Source: Gammaproteobacteria bacterium (GTDB lineage: Bacteria; Pseudomonadota; Gammaproteobacteria; Pseudomonadales; Azotimanducaceae). From it: a DNA stretch of 64,000 nucleotides. Under the pieces are notes generated by a model that made no database searches, was not told the origin of the DNA, and worked only from the letters and a program-made list of their open reading frames with translations. The translations under genes were made by a program, and so were the position numbers. Location of the stretch: the NCBI GenBank assembly GCA_002708765.1, contig PAPD01000043.1, positions 1 to 64,000 on the forward strand, given 5' to 3'. Below, piece after piece: positions 57,415 through 64,000 of the stretch (position 1 is its first letter; every line of letters starts with the position of its first letter).

Positions 57415-58122
57415 TTGAGAAATTCGAATCCCCGGGTGATTACGATAGATGGTCCTAGTGGTTCAGGAAAAGGAACTATATCTGTTCGTTTGGCGGAGAT
57501 ATTAGGTTACAACTATCTCGATAGTGGCCTACTATATAGATTGTTCGGTCACGAAGTTCGGAGGAGGAATATTCCCCTTTCCTTTCTGGAAGGAAGCAGG
57601 AAAGAAGCAAGAGATATATCGAAAAGCATAAAGACCAAATTTCCGGAATTTTTCTTCGGAGAAAATGCAAAAAAAATGATGGGTAATACTGATGATCTGT
57701 TCGACGTGCTAAGAAGTGATCAAGCAGCCGTTGATGCTTCAAATGTTGCGAGGCTCCCGGTAGTAAGACAGGAATTGCTTGATCTGCAGCGGACCTATCG
57801 CCTGCACCCTGGATTGATTGCGGATGGCAGGGATATGGGAACGGTCGTTTTCCCTGATGCAGACTTGAAAATATTTTTGACTGCGAGTGTTTTAACTAGG
57901 GCTCGAAGACGTTATAAGCAGTTGAAAGATAAAGGAATGAGTGTTAGTCTCGACGCCCTTGCAGTCAGTATAGAAGAAAGAGATCGAATGGATTCGATGA
58001 GAAAGGAATCTCCTCTTCGACCTTCAGAGGATGCAGACGTTATTGATAGCAGTGAATTGGGAATTGATCAAGTTTTGGAGATAATAGAGTCTCGGTTTAA
58101 AGAAAAGCTGACGGATAGCTGA
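57415..58122 (+). CDS. cmk: Cytidylate kinase
   Basis: 235 residues starting at TTG 57415, one base after the tyrA stop; no ATG lies in front of the P-loop, so this start is the only good one. Phosphorylates CMP/dCMP. Seen: ITIDGPSGSGKGTI (P-loop), YLDSGLLYR, GLIADGRDMGTVVFPDADLKIFLTAS and ARRRYKQL. In Pseudomonas and E. coli cmk is in front of rpsA, as here. Confidence 0.96.
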   Translation: MRNSNPRVITIDGPSGSGKGTISVRLAEILGYNYLDSGLLYRLFGHEVRRRNIPLSFLEGSRKEARDISKSIKTKFPEFFFGENAKKMMGNTDDLFDVLRSDQAAVDASNVARLPVVRQELLDLQRTYRLHPGLIADGRDMGTVVFPDADLKIFLTASVLTRARRRYKQLKDKGMSVSLDALAVSIEERDRMDSMRKESPLRPSEDADVIDSSELGIDQVLEIIESRFKEKLTDS

Positions 58123-58191
58123 GCTTCAGTTTATTTTCGATCTACCAAAATACTCTTCGATCTTTAATAAAGCAGAGTTGTTTAATAGCAA

Positions 58192-58197
58192 TATAAT
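58192..58197 (+). promoter_or_regulatory. Candidate -10 element upstream of rpsA
   Basis: A perfect TATAAT 30 bases before the rpsA ATG, in a 105-base gap. No good -35 element is at the right distance (16-18 bases upstream), so it may rely on an activator or be by chance. Confidence 0.3.
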
Positions 58198-58227
58198 ATG
58201 TTTGTGAAAAGAATAGGGATTTAGTTA

Positions 58228-59943
58228 ATGAGTGATAGTTTCGCAGAACTTTTTGAGGAGAGCCTTAAAACTGTCGATATGAATTCTGGATCGATCGTTA
58301 TGGGTGAAGTTGTCGATATAGATAGTGAATGGGTTACGGTGCATGCGGGATTAAAATCTGAAGGAGTGATCCCCAGATCCCAGTTTCTGCAAGAAGGCGG
58401 AGAACTTGAAGTCAAAATAGGAGATAAAGTTCAAGTTAGTATGGACGCTGTTGATGATGGGTTTGGCGAGACATTATTATCGAGAGAAAAAGCTAAGCGA
58501 GCAGAATCCTGGCAGATGTTAGAAAAGGTTTACGAGACGCAAGAAGTAATAACAGGCTATATCAGTGGAAGAGTAAAAGGAGGATTCACTGTTGAAGTGC
58601 GTGATATAAGAGCTTTTTTGCCTGGATCCCTTGTTGACGTCAGACCTCTTCGAGAAAACGAGCAACTTGAAGGTCGTGAAATGGAGTTTAAGGTAATAAA
58701 GCTCGACCAAAAAAGAAATAATGTAGTGGTTTCCAGACGCAGTGTTTTAGAGCAAGAAAATAGTGAAGAGAGACAAGCGCTACTTACTTCGTTACAGGAA
58801 GGGCAGCAAGTTAAGGGTATTGTAAAGAATTTAACTGATTACGGAGCCTTTGTTGATTTGGGTGGTGTTGATGGGTTGCTTCATATCACTGATATGGCAT
58901 GGAAGCGTATAAAACATCCTGGTGAAATCGTAGACGTTGGCGATGAAATCGACGTGAAGGTACTGAAGTTCGATAGGGAGCGTAATAGAGTTTCCTTGGG
59001 ACTGAAGCAGTTAGGTGAAGATCCCTGGGTTGCTATTACTAAAAGATATCCTGAAGGAGCGAGAGCAACCGCTAGGGTAACTAATTTGACCGATTATGGG
59101 TGTTTTGCTGAGATTGAAGAAGGGGTAGAAGGTCTTGTCCATGTCTCGGAGATGGATTGGACGAATAGAAACATTCATCCTAGTAAAGTAGTTCAGGTAG
59201 GGGATGAGGTTGAAGTAATGGTTCTTGACATTGATGAAGAGCGTCGTCGCATATCTCTAGGTATAAAACAGTGTCTGGGTAACCCTTGGGAAGAGTTTGA
59301 AAAAAGTCAGGTTAAGGGAGATAAGATAAAAGGTTATATCAAATCTATAACTGACTTCGGGATATTTATAGGGCTTGATGGAAATATCGATGGTTTGGTT
59401 CATTTGTCGGATATTTCATGGAATGAAGCTGGCGAGCAGGCGGTGAGGCGTTTTACCAAAGGCGATGAAATAGAAACAGTGATTTTGTCCATTGACGCTG
59501 AAAGAGAAAGAATTTCACTCGGATTGAAACAGCTAGAGGCCGACCCATTTTTGAACTATGTTTCAGAAAATGATCGTGGTTCGGTAGTGTTGGGAAAGGT
59601 AAAAGAAGTCGAAGCCAAACAGGCTATCTTGTCGCTTGCTGAAGAGGTTGATGCTGTATTGAAAGTCGGCGAAATTAGTATAGAGAGAGTAGAGGATGCT
59701 CGTAATTCGCTATCAGTTGGGGAAGATATTGAAGTAGCTATTACATTGGTTGATAGAAAAACAAGATCAATTAATGTTTCTATTAAGGCTAAGGCCATGG
59801 CCGAAGAAGAGATGGCAGTCAGAGAGCACCGAGATAAGGAAGAAGATGTTCAGCCGACTACCATTGGAGATTTGATAAAGAGACAAATGGATGAAGCCGA
59901 AGATGTTGAAGATGTGGAAGATGTGGAAGGAGAAAACTCCTAG
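58228..59943 (+). CDS. rpsA: 30S ribosomal protein S1
   Basis: 571 residues with six S1 RNA-binding domains (start sequences at about residues 22, 106, 191, 277, 363 and 450, e.g. [29 protein letters not shown]). S1 brings mRNA to the ribosome. Its C-terminus is a short acidic run ([14 protein letters not shown]) made by a 9-base repeat at 59899-59930. The last S1 domain diverges, as is usual. cmk-rpsA-ihfB is the conserved order. Confidence 0.97.
   Translation: MSDSFAELFEESLKTVDMNSGSIVMGEVVDIDSEWVTVHAGLKSEGVIPRSQFLQEGGELEVKIGDKVQVSMDAVDDGFGETLLSREKAKRAESWQMLEKVYETQEVITGYISGRVKGGFTVEVRDIRAFLPGSLVDVRPLRENEQLEGREMEFKVIKLDQKRNNVVVSRRSVLEQENSEERQALLTSLQEGQQVKGIVKNLTDYGAFVDLGGVDGLLHITDMAWKRIKHPGEIVDVGDEIDVKVLKFDRERNRVSLGLKQLGEDPWVAITKRYPEGARATARVTNLTDYGCFAEIEEGVEGLVHVSEMDWTNRNIHPSKVVQVGDEVEVMVLDIDEERRRISLGIKQCLGNPWEEFEKSQVKGDKIKGYIKSITDFGIFIGLDGNIDGLVHLSDISWNEAGEQAVRRFTKGDEIETVILSIDAERERISLGLKQLEADPFLNYVSENDRGSVVLGKVKEVEAKQAILSLAEEVDAVLKVGEISIERVEDARNSLSVGEDIEVAITLVDRKTRSINVSIKAKAMAEEEMAVREHRDKEEDVQPTTIGDLIKRQMDEAEDVEDVEDVEGENS
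59899..59930 (+). repeat. 9-base tandem repeat in the rpsA 3' end
   Basis: Three in-phase copies of gaagatgt(t/g) (59899, 59908, 59917) and a partial fourth. They code for Glu-Asp-Val repeats in the acidic tail of S1. Such a repeat could change length by slippage without a frameshift. Confidence 0.7.
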
Positions 59944-59958
59944 GTAGCCAGGTAAGCA

Positions 59959-60279
59959 ATGACTAAATCCGACTTAATTGAAAAAATAGCTTTATCTCAA
60001 GGGCAGCTTGCGTTTAAAGATATCGAGTTATCGGTAAAGCTGATTATTGACCATATGGCCCAGGCACTGTCTGCTGGAGAAAGAATAGAGATAAGAGGTT
60101 TCGGAAGTTTTTCGCTTCATTATCGAGCTCCTCGTAAGGGAAGGAATCCGAAAACCGGACAAACAGTGGAGCTGATGGGAAAATATGTACCGCATTTTAA
60201 ACCCGGAAAAGCGCTTAGGGAACGGGTTAATGCATCTCTTTCATATAGCGAAAAACCAGGCATTCAGCCCTTTGAATAG
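59959..60279 (+). CDS. ihfB: Integration host factor subunit beta
   Basis: 106 residues. Seen: [21 protein letters not shown] start, [26 protein letters not shown], where the arm has the Pro (NPKTG) that intercalates and bends DNA, and [15 protein letters not shown]. The family separates IHF-beta by its start and arm sequence. 15 bases after rpsA, the usual position. Confidence 0.96.
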   Translation: MTKSDLIEKIALSQGQLAFKDIELSVKLIIDHMAQALSAGERIEIRGFGSFSLHYRAPRKGRNPKTGQTVELMGKYVPHFKPGKALRERVNASLSYSEKPGIQPFE

Positions 60280-60333
60280 GTTTTGTGAATGGTTCGATTA
60301 GCGACATGTTAAAATTCTTGCTTGATATGTAGG

Positions 60334-60591
60334 ATGGTTTTCCTTAAAAGAGCTCTGTTCTTGTCCAGCTTTGTCCTGATCTTTTTCTTAGGTCTTATGT
60401 TGTCGGTCGATAATAGTGAGCTCGTTAGTCTAAAATTTCTTGGATTTCATGCGCGCCCTTGGCCGATATCTTGGTGGATGTTGGTGGCTTTTATCATAGG
60501 TACTGTCTTGGGGTATTTAATTTCATTGATTTCCATCCTAAGGTTAAAAATAAAGCTAAAGACAGCCACAAAATCCGATTTTGAGAAATAG
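60334..60591 (+). CDS. lapA: LapA-family (DUF1049) inner-membrane protein
   Basis: 85 residues from ATG 60334 (an upstream start at 60322 adds four). Two membrane spans (residues ~6-24 and ~44-63), with the DUF1049 pattern LMLSVDNSELVSLKFLGF...PISWWMLVAFIIGTVLGYL. LapA acts with LapB (YciM) in control of LPS synthesis in E. coli; lapB is not in this window. Directly after ihfB as in E. coli and Pseudomonas. Confidence 0.88.
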   Translation: MVFLKRALFLSSFVLIFFLGLMLSVDNSELVSLKFLGFHARPWPISWWMLVAFIIGTVLGYLISLISILRLKIKLKTATKSDFEK

Positions 60592-60677
60592 TCATAGTTT
60601 TTTCTTTGAGCTGAACTGCTCGAGTGCTATAAAAATTGCGTTGGGCTGTTCATAGCAGCATTAGAAATCTAGTATAT

Positions 60678-60753
60678 TGGCTCCCCGACCTGGGCTCGAA
60701 CCAGGGACCCAATGATTAACAGTCATTTGCTCTACCAACTGAGCTATCGGGGA
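60678..60753 (-). tRNA. tRNA-Asn (anticodon GTT)
   Basis: Reverse complement forms a complete cloverleaf: acceptor TCCCCGA/TCGGGGA, D-arm GCTC/GAGC, anticodon stem AATGA/TCATT with loop CTGTTAA (U33, GTT), T-arm CCTGG/CCAGG with TTCGAGC, discriminator G and CCA encoded. Located in front of uvrB, divergent; this pairing is also seen in Pseudomonas. Confidence 0.97.
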
Positions 60754-60771
60754 AAACACAATACGGAGAGG

Positions 60772-60800
60772 AGTTTAAAGACGATGCTCGAGGTCGTCAA
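60772..60800 (-). promoter_or_regulatory. Candidate promoter for tRNA-Asn
   Basis: On the minus strand, TTGACG, a 17-base spacer and TAAACT, about 18 bases before the mature tRNA 5' end. Good match to sigma-70. It is within the 81-base gap shared with the divergent uvrB gene. Confidence 0.55.
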
Positions 60801-60834
60801 TAACCATTAGCATACCATTTAACAGCAGACTGAT

Positions 60835-62847
60835 ATGTCGAACAAAAAATTCAGAATTCGTTCCAACTATATGCCTTCCGGAGATCAGCCTTCAGCGATT
60901 ACCAGTCTCGTAGAAGGACTGGAATCGGGTTTAGCTTACCAAACTCTTCTGGGTGTTACCGGGTCGGGGAAAACATTTACCATCGCCAATGTCATAGAAA
61001 AAATCCAGAGACCGACTTTGGTTATGGCACCGAATAAGACTTTGGCGGCTCAATTGTATGGCGAATTCAAAGAATTTTTCCCCGAGAATGCCGTTGAATA
61101 TTTTGTTTCCTACTATGATTACTATCAACCTGAGGCTTATGTGCCCGCTTCCGATACTTATATCGAGAAAGATGCGAGTATTAATGAACACATTGAGCAA
61201 ATGAGATTGTCGGCTACTAAAGCTCTCCTTGAAAGAAAAGATACTATAGTTGTTGCTTCAGTTTCAGCGATCTATGGGCTTGGTGATCCTGAGACTTACT
61301 TTAAGATGGTCATGCATCTTGATCGTGGGGATAGAGTTGATCAGAGATGGATTCTTAGAAGATTAACCGACATGCAATATACAAGAAACGAGACAGAGCT
61401 CAGAAGGTCTTCGTATCGAGTTAGAGGAGATGTAATAGATATCTTTCCGGCTGAATCGGAAAAAGAAGCAATTAGAGTTGAGCTATTCGATGATGAGATC
61501 GAAGGACTGTCATTTTTTGATCCTCTTACAGGAGAAATTATACGGAAAGTTTCGCGAGTAACGGTATTTCCTAAGACCCATTATGTGACTCCGCAAGAGA
61601 CCTTGGATCATGCTGCTAGATTAATAGACGAGGAATTAGAAGACAGACTTAGGGAATTGAAAGAGTCTAATAAATTAGTTGAAGCTCAGCGTCTTGAGCA
61701 GCGTACTAAGTTTGATCTTGAGATGATGAAAGAACTGGGTTTTTGTAGTGGAATAGAAAACTATTCGCGATATCTTTCGGGAAGGGGCGTCGGTGAATCA
61801 CCACCTACTCTCTACGATTACTTGCCTAATAGTGCTCTTCTGGTTATCGATGAATCACATGTTGGAGTTCCTCAGCTGGGAGCCATGTATAAAGGCGATA
61901 GGTCTAGAAAAGAAACTCTGGTTAATTTCGGTTTTCGTTTGCCTTCGGCTTTAGATAACAGACCTTTGAGATTTGAAGAGTGGGAAGCGAAACCAGTGCA
62001 AGCAATTTTTGTTTCCGCTACCCCAGGACCTTACGAGATCAAAAAATCGGGACAAATTGCTGAGCAGTTGGTTCGACCCACTGGATTGGTGGACCCCGCG
62101 GTTGAAATAAGACCAGCAAGTAGTCAGGTTGACGACGTGTTGGAAGAGATAGGTAAAAAGGTCGCCTTGAATGAGAGGGTTCTTATCACGACTCTAACTA
62201 AGCGAATGGCAGAAAATTTGACTGATTATCTTGGTGATAACGGAGTTAGGGTTCGGTACCTTCATTCTGATATAGATACTGTGGAAAGAATAGAAATTAT
62301 TCGTGACCTTAGATTAGGGGAATTCGATGTTTTGGTGGGAATTAATCTTCTTAGAGAAGGTTTGGATATGCCGGAAGTTTCTTTAGTAGCTATTTTTGAT
62401 GCAGACAAAGAAGGCTTTCTGAGATCCGAAAGATCTTTGATTCAAACCATTGGGAGGGCTGCTCGAAATATAAACGGAAGTGCAATTTTGTATGCTGACA
62501 GGAAGACTGATTCTATGGAACGAGCTATTATTGAAACTGAGAGGCGAAGAGAAAAGCAGCTCAAATACAATGCTGAGCATAAAATTGTTCCTAAAGGAAT
62601 AGAAAGAGAAGTTAACGACGTGTTAGAGGGAGTTCATGTCGTGCGGATAAACGGGAAAGGAGTAAGCCAGAGGTCAGAGAGAAGAAAAAGCGTCAGCGAT
62701 AAACCCATGAATCGTGAGCAGCTTGAAAAAGATATTTCTTCTTTGGAACAGAAAATGTTCGAGCATGCGAAGGAGTTAAGGTTTGAAGAAGCAGCTAGTG
62801 CTCGAGATCAAGTAGAGGAGTTGCGGCAAGAATTTATGAGGCTTTAA
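60835..62847 (+). CDS. uvrB: UvrABC system protein B
   Basis: 670 residues. Helicase-like damage-verifying subunit of nucleotide excision repair. Seen: [13 protein letters not shown], Walker [11 protein letters not shown] (residues ~42-51), the beta-hairpin [34 protein letters not shown] (DEAD-like box), helicase motif [22 protein letters not shown] and QTIGRAARN, and a C-terminal UVR domain (~630-670, [21 protein letters not shown]). Full length. Confidence 0.98.
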   Translation: MSNKKFRIRSNYMPSGDQPSAITSLVEGLESGLAYQTLLGVTGSGKTFTIANVIEKIQRPTLVMAPNKTLAAQLYGEFKEFFPENAVEYFVSYYDYYQPEAYVPASDTYIEKDASINEHIEQMRLSATKALLERKDTIVVASVSAIYGLGDPETYFKMVMHLDRGDRVDQRWILRRLTDMQYTRNETELRRSSYRVRGDVIDIFPAESEKEAIRVELFDDEIEGLSFFDPLTGEIIRKVSRVTVFPKTHYVTPQETLDHAARLIDEELEDRLRELKESNKLVEAQRLEQRTKFDLEMMKELGFCSGIENYSRYLSGRGVGESPPTLYDYLPNSALLVIDESHVGVPQLGAMYKGDRSRKETLVNFGFRLPSALDNRPLRFEEWEAKPVQAIFVSATPGPYEIKKSGQIAEQLVRPTGLVDPAVEIRPASSQVDDVLEEIGKKVALNERVLITTLTKRMAENLTDYLGDNGVRVRYLHSDIDTVERIEIIRDLRLGEFDVLVGINLLREGLDMPEVSLVAIFDADKEGFLRSERSLIQTIGRAARNINGSAILYADRKTDSMERAIIETERRREKQLKYNAEHKIVPKGIEREVNDVLEGVHVVRINGKGVSQRSERRKSVSDKPMNREQLEKDISSLEQKMFEHAKELRFEEAASARDQVEELRQEFMRL

Positions 62848-62973
62848 GATTATTCTTGATCGAGCGTATGAGCAAGGGATAGGTGTTCCTGAGTAAAGCT
62901 TCTTTGTGTAAAATGTTATCGCGTTTAATAATGATGATCAGTCCCGCAATTTTGATTGTTTGTGAGTTCTAAT

Positions 62974-63050
62974 AGGAATGTAGCTCAGTTGGTTAGAGCA
63001 TCGTCTCGACAAGGCGAGGGTCGTCGGTTCGAATCCGACCATTCCTACCA
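62974..63050 (+). tRNA. tRNA-Val (anticodon GAC), with C at position 33
   Basis: Cloverleaf with acceptor AGGAATG/CATTCCT, D-arm GCTC/GAGC, anticodon stem TCGTC/GGCGA, loop TCGACAA, T-arm GTCGG/CCGAC with TTCGAAT, discriminator A and encoded CCA. Anticodon GAC fits valine; the neighbour thrS confirms the usual tRNA-Val site. Position 33, almost always U, is C here. It is complete in other respects. Confidence 0.93.
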
Positions 63051-63113
63051 AATTCGATTTATTGGCTGGGGAAAGAAGCAATTGGTAACTGGTTCAGCTA
63101 GAGAGAAACTTAT

Positions 63114-64000
63114 ATGTTTAGTGTTACCCTTCCGGATGGAAGTCAGAGAAATTTCGATAGTCCTTTAACTGTTTATGACTTGGCAAAATGTATTGGTCCT
63201 GGATTGGCTAAAGCAACCATCGCAGGAGAAATTAACGGTGTTTTGTGTGACGCCTGCGATTTTATTGATGGCGATGCGGATGTTCGAATAATAACTTCGA
63301 AAGATGAAGAAGGCTTGGAAATCATAAGGCATTCATGCGCTCACCTGATAGGGCATGCAGTAAAACAGTTGTATCCTGAAGCGAAAATGGTTATTGGTCC
63401 GGTTATAGAAAATGGTTTCTATTACGATATTTCAGTTGAAACACCGTTTTCGGTCGACGATTTAAGTGGCATAGAAGTCCGAATGAAAGAGTTGATATCT
63501 TCCGAGTACGATATAGTTAAAAGGGTGACGCCTAGAGAGCAGGTAATCGCTGAGTTTGGTGCAAGAGGAGAAGAGTATAAATTAAGACTTATTGATGAAA
63601 TGCCTGAAGAGAAGGAAATGGGTTTGTATTATCATCAAGAATATCTTGATATGTGTCGGGGGCCCCATGTTCCGAACACAAGATTTTTGAAGCATTTTAG
63701 ACTCATGAAAGTTTCTGGTGCTTATTGGCGAGGAGATTCTCAAAATGAAATGTTACAGAGAGTCTACGGCACTGCATGGCCTGATAAGAAAAGCCTTGAA
63801 ACTTACCTAAGTCGTTTGGAAGAATCTGAGAAAAGAGACCACAGAAAGCTGGGGACTAAATATGAACTGTTTCATGTGCAAGAAGAAGCGCCTGGAATGG
63901 TTTTCTGGCATCCAAAGGGTTGGCAAATCTGGCAAACAATAGAGCAGTATATTCGGATTATACAAGACAAGAATGGATACCATGAGATTAAAACTCCTCA
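63114..64000 (+). CDS. thrS: Threonyl-tRNA synthetase, 3'-truncated by window edge
   Basis: The 295 visible residues begin at ATG 63114 ([15 protein letters not shown]) and remain open to the end of the window. Seen: N-terminal TGS domain (1-60, [28 protein letters not shown]), then the editing domain with [11 protein letters not shown] (HxxxH) and [11 protein letters not shown] (conserved Cys and His), and the start of the catalytic domain ([16 protein letters not shown]). Charges tRNA-Thr. tRNA-Val-thrS is the conserved gammaproteobacterial order. No intact Shine-Dalgarno except gagag 8 bases upstream. Confidence 0.97.
   Translation, partial: MFSVTLPDGSQRNFDSPLTVYDLAKCIGPGLAKATIAGEINGVLCDACDFIDGDADVRIITSKDEEGLEIIRHSCAHLIGHAVKQLYPEAKMVIGPVIENGFYYDISVETPFSVDDLSGIEVRMKELISSEYDIVKRVTPREQVIAEFGARGEEYKLRLIDEMPEEKEMGLYYHQEYLDMCRGPHVPNTRFLKHFRLMKVSGAYWRGDSQNEMLQRVYGTAWPDKKSLETYLSRLEESEKRDHRKLGTKYELFHVQEEAPGMVFWHPKGWQIWQTIEQYIRIIQDKNGYHEIKTP

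Noticed and set aside
62956-63168. 70-residue reading frame over tRNA-Val
   Set aside because: It is a frame through the tRNA and thrS leader; the tRNA explains the sequence.

Overview
The window is a densely packed, AT-rich piece of a gammaproteobacterial chromosome. The evidence is the set of gene orders seen in Pseudomonas and relatives: smc-zipA-ligA; dcd/mrp/metG; argG-pyrC-rnt-grxD; DUF2066-perM-hda; yciB with scpA-scpB-rluB; yciK-ubiG-amidohydrolase beside gyrA-pheA-hisC-tyrA-cmk-rpsA-ihfB-lapA; uvrB with tRNA-Asn; and tRNA-Val in front of thrS. I cannot name a genus from the sequence alone. An aerobic, lipid-using heterotroph is plausible from the acyl-CoA genes, but that is inference.

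Layout. 1-7.6 kb is the most accessory-looking part. It holds the C-terminal part of an O-GlcNAc-transferase-like enzyme and two TPR proteins with a C-terminal 2-oxoglutarate/iron oxygenase domain, which point at each other across a tRNA-Arg(CCT). A decayed second copy of that tRNA follows, then a DUF2064 glycosyltransferase-like gene and a nucleoside-sugar-type SDR. 7.7-14.1 kb has a GltS-like symporter, coaE, a Cys-less thiolase with a DUF35 partner, two MaoC/hotdog proteins, a PHP phosphoesterase and a hydrolase. 14.2-21.1 kb is smc-zipA-ligA plus a lipoprotein transglycosylase. 21.2-25.4 kb has a frameshifted glycerate kinase, an acyl-CoA dehydrogenase, a hydrolase and a frameshifted thiolase.

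25.5-36.2 kb carries glycerol kinase, argD, grxD, rnt, pyrC, argG, metG, mrp, dcd and a DUF3108 protein. 36.2-41.4 kb is DUF2066-perM(frameshifted)-hda, a second-type MurG-like glycosyltransferase, and serA. 41.4-45.9 kb on the minus strand is mnmC, yciH, an unknown gene, a membrane-anchored cold-shock protein, pdxJ and yciB. 46.2-51.3 kb is scpA-scpB-rluB facing yciK-ubiG-amidohydrolase. 51.7-60.6 kb is the gyrA to lapA run, in which serC and aroA, often found there, are absent. The window ends with tRNA-Asn, uvrB, tRNA-Val and the 5' part of thrS.

No CRISPR array, insertion sequence, phage or integrase gene was seen. The points most worth a second look are the tRNA-Arg duplication bracketing a TPR-oxygenase paralogue, the Ltp2/DUF35/MaoC-like lipid module, a Firmicutes-type MurG beside hda, the yciH / unknown / membrane cold-shock operon, a tRNA-Val without U33, and three genes broken by single-base changes in homopolymer runs.
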